Assembly (NCBI RefSeq): GCF_010104355.1
Contig: NZ_CP044972.1
Coordinates: 2,294,001-2,358,000, forward strand
Direction of reading: 5' to 3'
Length of the DNA stretch: 64,000 bases
Source: Hydrogenophaga sp. PBL-H3
GTDB lineage: Bacteria > Pseudomonadota > Gammaproteobacteria > Burkholderiales > Burkholderiaceae_C
Below are positions 26,988 to 35,658 of the stretch, in pieces. How positions within the stretch are numbered: position 1 is the first letter of the stretch; every line of letters begins with the position of its first letter. Under the pieces are notes generated by a model. It saw nothing but the letters and a program-made list of their open reading frames with translations, did no database searches and was not told the DNA's origin. The translations under genes were made by a program, and so were the position numbers.

Positions 26988-28775
26988 TCAGGCGGGCGTT
27001 TGCGCCTCCGGGTGCGCGGCAGCCTTCTTTACCTGCCGGCCCAGCACCAGCGAGCGCCCGGCAAACAAACCACCGGCGGCCTCCATGTCCATGCGCTCGG
27101 CGTCGCGCCTGCGCAGGCGTTCCATCACCTCATCGGCTTCTTCGTCGGCCGCACCCAGGGTCAGCACAGCCTGGCGGCCCATGGCCATGGCCGACTCGAA
27201 GGTCTCGCGCACGAGGTAACCCACGTCGGCCTTGCGCAGTTCGAGCACGTGTTCGCGGTCGAAGGCGCGCACCAGCAGTTCGGCTTGCGGAAAGTCGGTT
27301 TTTGCCAGCTCGGCGATGCGCGTGGCGGCGGCCTTGTTGTCCAGGCAGACCAGGATGGCGCTGGCCGAGTGCGCGCCAGCCGCGTGCAACACGTCGGCGC
27401 GGCAGCCGTCGCCGTAATACACCTTGAAGCCGTAGAGCTCGGCATCGCGGATCATCTGAACGTTGTTGTCGATGATGGTGATGCTCGCCCCACGGGCGAT
27501 CACGCCCTGGCTGGCGATCTGGCCAAAGCGGCCAAAGCCGATCACCAGCACGCTGGCCGCCTGGTCACGGGCGACCTCGATGCCCTCCATCGACACGCCC
27601 GGCTTCGTGGCCAGGCGCCGGTGCACCAGCACCACCAGTGGCGTGAGCGCCATGGAGAGCACCACGATGGCGGTCATGTTGGCGTTGACCACCGGGTCGA
27701 TCACTCTGGCGCCCAGGGCTGCGGCGAACAGCACGAAGGCGAATTCGCCGCCCTGGGCCATGAGCACCGCGCGGTCCAGCGCGTCGGCGTGTGAACTCCT
27801 GGAAAACCGGGCCACGCCGTAGATGCACAACGCCTTGACCACCATCATGGCCAGCACGCCGGCCACGATGATGGGCCAGTTCCTCGCCACCGCGGCCAGG
27901 TCCAGCGACATGCCCACGCTCAGGAAGAACAAACCCAGCAACAGGCCCCTGAAAGGCTCGATGTCGGCTTCGAGCTGGTGGCGGAAGGTGGATTCCGACA
28001 ACAGCACGCCGGCGAGGAAGGCGCCCATGGCCATGGACAGGCCGCCCACCTGCATGAGCAATGCCGCGCCCAGCACCACCAGCAAGGCGGCGGCGGTCAT
28101 GACCTCGCGCGCCCTGGCATTGGCCAGCACGCGAAACAGCGGGTTGAGCAGCCACACGCCAGCGGCCACCAGCGCCACCAGCGAACCCAGCGCCAGGCCG
28201 ATGGTGGCCCAGCGCGACGAGATGGCGGCCGCCGTGCCCGCCAGATCGGGCGGCGCCATGAAGGTCACCACCGCCAGCAGCGGCACGATCAGCAGGTCTT
28301 CAAACAGCAGGATGGCGACGATCTTCTGCCCGCGCGGCTGTGCCATGTCGCCGCGTTCACCCAGCAGTTGCATGACCACGGCGGTTGAGGTGAGCACAAA
28401 ACCCATGGCACTCACGAAGGACACGCCCAGCGGGAACCCGAAGGCCAGACCAACGCCGGTGAGCAGCAGGCCGCACACCACCACCTGCAGACTGCCGAGG
28501 CCGAAGATGGCGCGGCGCAGGCTCCACAGGTGCGAAGGCTGCATCTCCAGACCGATGACGAAGAGGTACATGACCACGCCAAGTTCGGCCGTGTGCAGGA
28601 TGGTGGCCGGGTCGCTGATGAGGCCCATGCCGAACGGCCCGATGGCCAGGCCGGCGGCCAGATAGCCGAGCACCGAGCCCAGGCCCAGGCGCTTGAACAG
28701 GGGCACGGCGACGACCGCTGCACCCAGCAAGGTCACGACTTTGAGCAGATCGCCTGCGCTGCCTTCAACGGCCAT
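26988..28775 (-). CDS. CPA2-family cation:proton antiporter (KefB/KefC-like)
   Basis: A 595-residue protein with an N-terminal Na+/H+-exchanger-type membrane domain (about 12 helices to residue ~380) and a cytoplasmic RCK/TrkA_N domain starting VLVIGFGRFGQIA, the NAD-binding GxGxxG. The C-terminal tail is charged and rich in Arg/Glu. Kef systems export K+ and are gated by glutathione adducts; whether this one binds glutathione cannot be read here. It is divergent from the MFS gene at 28915. Confidence 0.92.
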   Translation of the reverse strand: MAVEGSAGDLLKVVTLLGAAVVAVPLFKRLGLGSVLGYLAAGLAIGPFGMGLISDPATILHTAELGVVMYLFVIGLEMQPSHLWSLRRAIFGLGSLQVVVCGLLLTGVGLAFGFPLGVSFVSAMGFVLTSTAVVMQLLGERGDMAQPRGQKIVAILLFEDLLIVPLLAVVTFMAPPDLAGTAAAISSRWATIGLALGSLVALVAAGVWLLNPLFRVLANARAREVMTAAALLVVLGAALLMQVGGLSMAMGAFLAGVLLSESTFRHQLEADIEPFRGLLLGLFFLSVGMSLDLAAVARNWPIIVAGVLAMMVVKALCIYGVARFSRSSHADALDRAVLMAQGGEFAFVLFAAALGARVIDPVVNANMTAIVVLSMALTPLVVLVHRRLATKPGVSMEGIEVARDQAASVLVIGFGRFGQIASQGVIARGASITIIDNNVQMIRDAELYGFKVYYGDGCRADVLHAAGAHSASAILVCLDNKAAATRIAELAKTDFPQAELLVRAFDREHVLELRKADVGYLVRETFESAMAMGRQAVLTLGAADEEADEVMERLRRRDAERMDMEAAGGLFAGRSLVLGRQVKKAAAHPEAQTPA

Positions 28776-28914
28776 GGGATGACTCCGGGGGGGTGAATGG
28801 GTGGATCGGTGGATCGGTGGAAGGCGAAATTGTGACGCACGCCCCCGCCCTTACACCAGAGCGATCCGACCGTGCTGAGGCAATGCCATCCCGTGGCTGG
28901 GACAATGAGCCGCT

Positions 28915-30129
28915 ATGTTTTTCACCCGTTACCTCAAGATGGCCCTGATCCTGGGCCTGCTCTCCGCCATCGGCCCCTTCGCCATCGACATGTACCTGCC
29001 CGCGCTGCCCGCCATCGGCAGCAGCCTGGGTGCCGAAGTTGGTGCCGTGCAATTCAGCCTGACCGCGTTCTTCCTCTCGCTTGGCGTGGGCCAGCTGCTT
29101 TACGGCCCGGTCTCCGACATGGTGGGCCGCAAGCCGCCGCTGTATTTCGGCCTCGGTCTGTTCACACTGGCCAGCATCGGCTGCGCGCTGGCCACCGATA
29201 TCCAGACCCTGGTGGTGCTGCGCTTCCTGCAGGGCCTGGGCGCGGCCGCCGGCATGGCGATTCCGCGTGCCGTGGTGCGCGACCTGCACACCGGGGCGGA
29301 CGCCGCGCGCCTGATGTCGCTGCTGATGCTGGTGTTCAGCGTGTCGCCCATCCTCGCCCCGCTGGCGGGCAGCGGCGTGATCGCGCTCACCGGCTGGCGC
29401 GGTGTGTTCTGGGCTGTGGCCCTGGCCTCGGTGGCCGGCCTGGCGCTGGTCCACGGTGCCCTGCAGGAAACCCGCAGCGCCGCCGACCGCGTGGAAAGCA
29501 GCCTGGGCAGCGCCCTGCGTGCCTACGGGCTGCTGCTGCGCGACGGGCATTACCTGGGCCTGGTGGGCATCGGCGCAACCGCCATGGCGGGCTTCTTCGT
29601 GTACCTGGCTGGCTCGCCCTTCGTGCTGATCAACCACTACGGCCTCACGCCCGTGCAGTACAGCCTCGCGTTTTCGTTCAACGCCATCGCCTTCATTGGC
29701 GCTTCGCAGTTCACCGGCCTGCTGGGGCAGCGGTTCGGCCTGGTGCGTCTGGTGAAGGCGGCGGCCAGCGCTTCGGGCCTGACCATGTCGGTGCTCCTGG
29801 TCTATTACCTCGCCGGCGGCGACCAGCTCGCCGTGCTGATCGCGCTGTACTTCGTGGCCAGCGCCTTCATGGGCCTGGTGATTCCCACCACCTCCGTGCT
29901 GGCGCTGGAGAAGCACGGCGCCATTGCGGGGACCGCCTCGGCCCTGCTGGGCACGCTGCAGATGCTGGGCGGCGCGGCGGCCATGGGCATCGTGAGCCTG
30001 TTTGCCAACGGCAAGCCGCTGCCCATGGTGGTGGGCATGGCCTCGGGCGCGCTGATCGGTGTGGCGCTGACCTGGCTCACGCTGGGTGGTGCGGCACGTT
30101 CCCACCTCACGCCCGGGGCCCAACATTGA
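28915..30129 (+). CDS. Bcr/CflA-family MFS drug efflux transporter
   Basis: A 404-residue 12-helix major facilitator. IGPFAIDMYLPALPAIG at the first helix and GQLLYGPVSDMVGRKPPLY in loop 2-3 are diagnostic of the Bcr/CflA (DHA1) group, which exports bicyclomycin, chloramphenicol or related compounds with protons. The divergent 139-bp intergenic region upstream contains short direct repeats (GTGGATCG twice) but no clear promoter. Stop overlaps the likely start of the next MFS gene. Confidence 0.92.
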   Translation: MFFTRYLKMALILGLLSAIGPFAIDMYLPALPAIGSSLGAEVGAVQFSLTAFFLSLGVGQLLYGPVSDMVGRKPPLYFGLGLFTLASIGCALATDIQTLVVLRFLQGLGAAAGMAIPRAVVRDLHTGADAARLMSLLMLVFSVSPILAPLAGSGVIALTGWRGVFWAVALASVAGLALVHGALQETRSAADRVESSLGSALRAYGLLLRDGHYLGLVGIGATAMAGFFVYLAGSPFVLINHYGLTPVQYSLAFSFNAIAFIGASQFTGLLGQRFGLVRLVKAAASASGLTMSVLLVYYLAGGDQLAVLIALYFVASAFMGLVIPTTSVLALEKHGAIAGTASALLGTLQMLGGAAAMGIVSLFANGKPLPMVVGMASGALIGVALTWLTLGGAARSHLTPGAQH

Positions 30130-31511
30130 CGCTGCCAGACGGCCTGCAACCACCCCAGCGCGGCAGGGCCGTGCTGGTCATCGTGCTGGGGCTCACCCTG
30201 GCGGTGATGGACGGCAGCATCGTCAACCTGGCCCTGCCGGGCATCGCGCGCGAACTCCATGCACCCGCTTCGCAAGCCATCTGGGTGATCAACGCGTACC
30301 AGATCGCCTCGCTGGTGATGCTGCTGCCATTGGCTGCGCTGGGCGACCGCCTGGGCTACCGGCGCGTCTACCTGGTCGGCATGGCCCTGTTCGTGCTGTC
30401 GTCTTTGCTGGCCATGCTGGCCAACTCACTCTTGATGCTCACCGCGGCACGCGCGCTGCAAGGGCTGGGGGCGGCCGGCATCATGAGCGTGAACACCGCG
30501 CTGGTGCGACTGATCTACCCAAGCGCGCGACTGGGGCGCGGCATCGCGATCAATTCGATGGTGGTGGCCACCTCCACCATGGCGGGCCCGGCGGTGGCCG
30601 CCGCCATTCTCTCGGTCGCATCGTGGTCCTGGTTGTTCGCGCTCAACGTGCCGCTGGGTCTGCTCACGCTGTGGATGGGCCGCCGCGCACTGCCCAAGAA
30701 CCCGCCGCGCACCGAGGCCGCGCCGCAGTTCTCGTTGATCGACGTGTTGCTCAACGTGCTCATGTTCACGCTGGTGTTCGTCGGGGCGGAGCAGTTGGGC
30801 GTTCGTGGCGAAGCAGCCCACAGTGCGTCGCCCATGGGCTGGGCCTTGCTCGGCGCCGGTGTGGCGGTGGGCGTGGTCTACCTGCGCCGGCAGTGGTTTC
30901 TCGCCGCACCGCTGTTCCCGCTGGACCTGCTGCGCATCCCCGTGTTCGCACTGTCCATGGGATCGTCGCTGGGGGCGTTCTGCGCGCAGATGCTGGCGTT
31001 TCTGAGCCTGCCTTTTCTGCTGCTGGAAGTGCAGGGCCGCACGCACATGCAGGCGGGTTTGATCATGACGGCCTGGCCATTGGCCACCGTGCTGGTGGCG
31101 CCGGTCGCGGGCCGCCTGATTGGTCGGTACCCGGCGGGCTGGCTGGGCGGCATCGGCATGGTGGTGTTCGCCAGTGGCCTGTTGCTGGTGGGCTTGCGGC
31201 CTGAACACACCACGGCTCTGGAGATGGGCTGGCGCCTGGCCTTGTGCGGCGCAGGTTTTGCACTGTTCCAGTCGCCCAACAACCACACCATCGTGACCAC
31301 AGCACCCTTGCACCGCAGTGGCGCCGCCAGCGGCATGCTGGGCACGGCCCGGCTCACGGGGCAGACGCTGGGCGCGGTGATGCTGGCGGCGATCTACGCG
31401 GTGTGGAACCAGCACGACGGGCGGGGCGAGACGATCGCGCTGTGCCTGGCGGCGGGTTGTGCGCTGCTGGCGGGGGTGAGCAGCTCACTTCGTGTGAGGG
31501 CCAGCCGCTAA
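30126..31511 (+). CDS. DHA2-family MFS transporter (EmrB/QacA-like)
   Basis: A protein of about 461 residues with the 14-helix DHA2 pattern: LGLTLAVMDGSIVNLALPGI at helix 1, then LGDRLGYRRVYL in loop 2-3. It would export drugs or small organic ions. No ATG fits; a TTG at 30126 overlaps the preceding stop (TTGA) and gives a plausible N terminus, while a GTG at 30174 would clip helix 1. The pair may be a two-exporter operon. The 3' end overlaps the convergent DUF72 gene by 27 bp. Confidence 0.87.
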   Translation: MTLPDGLQPPQRGRAVLVIVLGLTLAVMDGSIVNLALPGIARELHAPASQAIWVINAYQIASLVMLLPLAALGDRLGYRRVYLVGMALFVLSSLLAMLANSLLMLTAARALQGLGAAGIMSVNTALVRLIYPSARLGRGIAINSMVVATSTMAGPAVAAAILSVASWSWLFALNVPLGLLTLWMGRRALPKNPPRTEAAPQFSLIDVLLNVLMFTLVFVGAEQLGVRGEAAHSASPMGWALLGAGVAVGVVYLRRQWFLAAPLFPLDLLRIPVFALSMGSSLGAFCAQMLAFLSLPFLLLEVQGRTHMQAGLIMTAWPLATVLVAPVAGRLIGRYPAGWLGGIGMVVFASGLLLVGLRPEHTTALEMGWRLALCGAGFALFQSPNNHTIVTTAPLHRSGAASGMLGTARLTGQTLGAVMLAAIYAVWNQHDGRGETIALCLAAGCALLAGVSSSLRVRASR

Positions 31512-32534
31512 GCCCTCAGCCAGCGCCCGCACCGACAACGGCGCACAACCCTCGGCCTTGTTGCTGATCGTCACATAGGCGTTCTGCCCGGCGCCGGTCA
31601 CGCCGGCGATGGTGCGCACCAGCAGCGCGCGGGTTTCGTGGTCCACGTCGTGGATGCGGTCGTAGGGGCTGTATTCCTTGCGCGCGTCTTCATAGCCGTG
31701 GGCCCCGTGCAAGGGGTTGAGGTTCCAGCGGCAGACCATGGGCCCGGGCCAGAGCCTGCGCAGCAGGGGCAGTTGCTCCGCGAGGCGCGGCATCTTCGCG
31801 TGCAGGCACAGGCACCAGGTAGCGCCAGCCTCACGCAGCACCGCTGCGAGTTCGGGCATGAAAACCGGGTCCAGCCATTCGGGGTCGCGCACCTCCACCG
31901 CCAGCACGCCATCGGGCGCAGTGGGTGTGAGCGGCGGCTGGGCCAGCAGCAGGGTGCGCAGGCGCTGTAGCACCAGCGGCAGGTTGTGCAACAGGTGCCG
32001 CGGCATCGGACTGAGCTGGAACACGAGCGCACCCACCTTGTGGCCCAAACCCGCGAGTGCCGGCGCCACGAAGTCCTGCGTGGCCAGGGTTGCGTCGAGA
32101 AACGCCGGATTGGGTTGGCGACCCCGGCCATCCTCGTCGCGCACCAGCGCGTCGGTCACGTGGCAGGGCGCCTTCACCACGAAGCGGAAATCGTCCGGAA
32201 CCTGGGCGGCGTAGCGTGCGTACTGGCCCTCGGTGAGCGGGCGGTAAAAGCCGCGGTCCAGGCTCACGGTGCGCATCAGTGGGTGCTGGGCGTAGGCTGC
32301 CAGGCCGTCTTTCGAGAGTTGCGCATCGGGGTACTCGGCGTCCCACACCAGGCCGGCCCAACCCGGGTAGGTCCATGACGATGTGCCCAGGCGCGCCCGT
32401 GCCGGCAGTGTCGGTGCCAGCGCCTGCAAGGCCGCGTCGGGCAGCGCGGGGCTCACGGCCGAGCGCCGCTGGCGAGCGGGTGAATCTGCCGGTGGTGGGG
32501 GTGCGGGCGGTTCGCCGAAGAGCGTGTCTTGCAT
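31485..32534 (-). CDS. DUF72-family protein (YecE-like)
   Basis: A 349-residue TIM-barrel-like protein of the DUF72 group: LGTSSWTYPGW opening, then FRFVVKAPCHVTD, LVFQLSPMPRHL, VEVRDPEWLDP and WNLNPLHGAHGYEDAR. Its biochemical role is unknown. The first ~45 residues are a Pro/Ala-rich extension not found in short members. ATG at 32534 chosen; a GTG 12 codons upstream is the alternative. Confidence 0.88.
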   Translation of the reverse strand: MQDTLFGEPPAPPPPADSPARQRRSAVSPALPDAALQALAPTLPARARLGTSSWTYPGWAGLVWDAEYPDAQLSKDGLAAYAQHPLMRTVSLDRGFYRPLTEGQYARYAAQVPDDFRFVVKAPCHVTDALVRDEDGRGRQPNPAFLDATLATQDFVAPALAGLGHKVGALVFQLSPMPRHLLHNLPLVLQRLRTLLLAQPPLTPTAPDGVLAVEVRDPEWLDPVFMPELAAVLREAGATWCLCLHAKMPRLAEQLPLLRRLWPGPMVCRWNLNPLHGAHGYEDARKEYSPYDRIHDVDHETRALLVRTIAGVTGAGQNAYVTISNKAEGCAPLSVRALAEGLAAGPHTK

Positions 32535-32600
32535 GGTGGGCGAGTGCCGGATGCCTGGCACAAGCGCCACCCGGATGGCAGTGATGGTAGCCCGACGGGT

Positions 32601-33566
32601 TCAGCGAAACAGGCGTTGCAACCAGGCCCGCGCGCCCGTGAGCGGCTTTCGCATCGATGTAGGCAACTGGCCTGCCGCCGAAGCGAAGTCGAGTTCAAAG
32701 TCGAGATCCTCCGACACCTGCGCCCGGTGGCGTGTGGTGCGCTCGGGCACAGCCAGAAGCTGGCGGTGGCGGGTCAGGGCGGATCGCAGCGTCCGGTTCA
32801 GGTACTCGGGGCCGGCGGGCTTGGCAATGAATCGGTATATCTGACCTTCGTTGATCAGCCGGCCAATGACGGCGCTGTCACGCTCCTGGCTGTAGACCAA
32901 CACCACCACCTGGGGTTGGTTGCGGCGCACGGCGCGGATCAGATCCATCTGCTGCGAACGAGCGCCCTGGATGTCGGTGATCAGCACGGCCACTTTCTGC
33001 CGCGTCAGCTGGCTGACCGCCTCACCGATGTCGTCGGTACAGACGATGTTGCTCGCGCTCTTGACGGCGGCCTGCCACTGCGCGCCCGCGTTGCCGTCGC
33101 TGTCGAACACCAGCACGCCTTCGTCGAAGGTGTCGGCGCCATCGGCATTCACGGTGTCCTGGAAATCAACCCAGGAGGCCTGCGTCATGCGGGCCACCTT
33201 GGCTGCATCGCCAACGGTGTCCAGCAGCTTCTGGTTGTCCCAGGGTTTGGAGATGAAGCGGAAGACCTCGCTGTCGTTGACCGAACTCAGCACGGCGTTG
33301 AAGTCGGAATACCCTGTGAGCAGAAGCCGGATGCTGCGCGGCGAGACCTGCCGGGCCCGCTCCAGGAACTCGGTGCCGGTCATGCCGGGCATGCGTTGAT
33401 CGCTGATGACCACGTCGAAGTTCTCGGCCCCCAGCAGTGCCAGTCCGTCGAGTCCGCTGGCAGCCACGGCCACCTCGTATTGACCGCGCAGCAGCCAGCG
33501 CAGGGAGCGAAGCAGGCCGGGCTCGTCGTCGACGCACAGCACCTTGGGCAGTGAAACCTGGTTCAT
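32601..33566 (-). CDS. response regulator with two receiver domains and no output domain
   Basis: A 321-residue protein. The first receiver domain is canonical: Asp13/Asp14, phosphoacceptor Asp56 (VISDQRMPG), Thr84 region and Lys107 (FISKPWDN). After a linker, residues ~150-275 form a second receiver-like domain with Asp198 (LITDIQG) and Lys249 (FIAKPAG) but without the acidic pair in standard context. The last ~50 residues are helical/basic with no HD-GYP, GGDEF or HTH. Start overlaps the kinase stop by four bases, so it is the kinase's partner; output may be by protein contact. Confidence 0.88.
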   Translation of the reverse strand: MNQVSLPKVLCVDDEPGLLRSLRWLLRGQYEVAVAASGLDGLALLGAENFDVVISDQRMPGMTGTEFLERARQVSPRSIRLLLTGYSDFNAVLSSVNDSEVFRFISKPWDNQKLLDTVGDAAKVARMTQASWVDFQDTVNADGADTFDEGVLVFDSDGNAGAQWQAAVKSASNIVCTDDIGEAVSQLTRQKVAVLITDIQGARSQQMDLIRAVRRNQPQVVVLVYSQERDSAVIGRLINEGQIYRFIAKPAGPEYLNRTLRSALTRHRQLLAVPERTTRHRAQVSEDLDFELDFASAAGQLPTSMRKPLTGARAWLQRLFR

Positions 33567-35362
33567 GGTTGCGCCGCCTTGTCGATCGGCAGCCGCACAC
33601 GAAACTCGGTACCCACACCCACATCGCTGCTGACCTGGATGTCACCGCCGTGCTCCTCCACGATGTTGCGGGCGATCGCCAGACCCAGGCCAGTGCCCTC
33701 ACCATCGGGCTTGGTGGTGAAGTAGGCCTCGAAGATGCGGGGCAGCACATCCGGCGGGATGCCGCCGCCCGTGTCGCGGATGCTGACTGTGATGAAGCGG
33801 GCGTCGGCCTGGGTGGCCACGGTGATCGTGCCCGTGCCCTGGATGGCCTGCGCCGCGTTGTTGATCAGGTTGAGGAACACCTGGTTGAGCTGCGAGACAT
33901 TGCACTCGATGGTGGGCAGGGGTTGAAACGCCTGCTGCAGGGTGATCTTGGTCGAGATCACCGTTTTGGCGATGTAGCACACGCTGCCCAGCGCGGTGTT
34001 GAGGTTCACCTCGGCGGTGTGGGCGCGGTCCAGGCGGGTGAAGCTGCGCAGGTTGTCCACCAGTTCGTTCATCTGACCCATGCCCATGAGCACGTCGCCG
34101 AGCATCTCGCGCGCCTCGCGCACCTCGAGCATCGCAGAGGCGAGTTCACGCGCCAGATGCTCGTCATCCATGGGCTCCACCAGAGTGTCGGATTCGCTGG
34201 ACACCACTTCTGCGCGGCACATCGAATGCCGGATCTGGCGGTGCACGTCACCCTCGAGCTGATCGAGTGCCTGGATCGACATGAGCACGTTGTTCTTGGA
34301 GAAGGCCAGTGGCGTGTTCAGCTGGTGCGCCACGCCGGCCACCATCTGCCCCAGTGACGTCATCTTTTCCGACTGGGCCAGGCGCTGCTTGGTGGCGTCG
34401 CTCTCACGGGCCTGGCGCTCGATGACGGTCTGCGCACGGCGCACGATGCTCAGCAGCACGACATACAGCAAGGCCAGCAGGCCCGCCACGATGAGCAACT
34501 GCTGGTTGGAGCTGCTCTGCACCTGCTGGTGGTTGGTGGCGGCCTGTTCGGCCAGGCGGGTCTGGTTGGCCAGCGCGACCTGCTTGAACTCGCTGGACGT
34601 GGCCTTGATCTGACCGAGGAAAGGTGTCACGTCGGCGTACACCTCGAACACCCCGACAGTTTTCTGGCTACCCGGTTCGATCACGGGAAGGTAGCTGGCG
34701 ATCAGGTCGCGGTTCTGGACGACGCCCTGCAACGCGCTGAACTTGTCGCGAAAGGTGAGTTCGCTGATCGCCTTGCCTTCGCGGGCCGCCGTCTTCCAGC
34801 CCGCGCTGCCCGATTTGTCTTCACCAATCTGCGCCAGTTCGGTGGAATAGACGGTGATGCCGCTCAGGTCATACACCTTGATCTTGAAGATCGTGCTGCC
34901 CTGCATGGCCTCGCGCACCCGCGCATCCAGCGAGGCAAAGCTGCCCAGCGCCTGCAGCTTCGCGCCTGTTTCCTTGAAGCATGCCTTCTTCTCCGGCGTG
35001 GCACCGGTCTTGCCATTGACATCGGTTGTGTCGGGCATCGCCCTGCAGTGCGTGAAGTCGACCGAGCCGATGTCGGCCAGGTAGGGGGTGATGTCGCTGG
35101 TCCACAGGGCGTTGGAGAAAAGCCGCGTCAGATTCAAGTTGCCTTGCTCGTTCACGGCGAGCAGGTCGCGCCGCGCCACGGCATCGGCGCGGGTCACGAA
35201 ATCGGTCTGGATCCCGCCCAGCATTTGCGCTTCGTTGGCCTGCACCTCCTGAAAGAAGTTGGACTGGCGGTGTTCGAAGTACATCAGGGTGGCGGCGACC
35301 ACACCGAAGGCCACCAGACTGGTGACCGTGAAGTAACGGGTCAAGCGAAAGTAGTTGCTCAT
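33563..35362 (-). CDS. membrane sensor histidine kinase
   Basis: A 599-residue kinase. One helix at about 8-29, a ~255-residue periplasmic sensor (with a single-Cache/4-helix-like look, ending in VFEVYADVTPFLGQI), a second helix at about 288-309, then the dimerisation box GVAHQLNTP with phosphorylatable His346. The catalytic domain has the N box LNQVFLNLINNAAQAI, DTGGGIPP (G1) and GTGLGLAIARNIVEEHGG (G2). The Pro after N in HQLNTP is as in the HPK4 family. ATG at 35362 preceded by GGAGAT is used in place of an upstream start. First gene of the two-component operon. Confidence 0.92.
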   Translation of the reverse strand: MSNYFRLTRYFTVTSLVAFGVVAATLMYFEHRQSNFFQEVQANEAQMLGGIQTDFVTRADAVARRDLLAVNEQGNLNLTRLFSNALWTSDITPYLADIGSVDFTHCRAMPDTTDVNGKTGATPEKKACFKETGAKLQALGSFASLDARVREAMQGSTIFKIKVYDLSGITVYSTELAQIGEDKSGSAGWKTAAREGKAISELTFRDKFSALQGVVQNRDLIASYLPVIEPGSQKTVGVFEVYADVTPFLGQIKATSSEFKQVALANQTRLAEQAATNHQQVQSSSNQQLLIVAGLLALLYVVLLSIVRRAQTVIERQARESDATKQRLAQSEKMTSLGQMVAGVAHQLNTPLAFSKNNVLMSIQALDQLEGDVHRQIRHSMCRAEVVSSESDTLVEPMDDEHLARELASAMLEVREAREMLGDVLMGMGQMNELVDNLRSFTRLDRAHTAEVNLNTALGSVCYIAKTVISTKITLQQAFQPLPTIECNVSQLNQVFLNLINNAAQAIQGTGTITVATQADARFITVSIRDTGGGIPPDVLPRIFEAYFTTKPDGEGTGLGLAIARNIVEEHGGDIQVSSDVGVGTEFRVRLPIDKAAQP

Positions 35363-35658
35363 GAGATCTCCAGCGGAGTGATGAAACCGAGGCAATCAGT
35401 TCAAGACGGTTCTCGTGCTGATGAGCTTGTCGGGCTGGCTGAGATACTAGGTAGGGGTATCAAATCAACCCATACTCCAAGGGAAGTATTTCGTAATCGA
35501 ACCCCAAGCCATTGGTGACAAAAGTCATGGTCGAATAGGAAAAAAGTCCTCAATCAAGCCCCTCGGCCTGACCGAAAAGCCGCCTGACCACGTGTGGCAA
35601 ACTCCCCCCGCTTTTTCAACCACACCGACATTCGCCCCAGAGGCGAGCAGAGCCACAG
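35363..35658. promoter_or_regulatory. divergent intergenic region between histidine kinase and tex
   Basis: About 296 bp without a gene. The part next to the kinase is AT-richer (around 35440-35540) and contains CTAGGTAGGGGTAT and ACCCATACTCC, which can pair imperfectly, so it may hold a regulatory element of the kinase operon. I cannot define promoters confidently. Confidence 0.4.
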
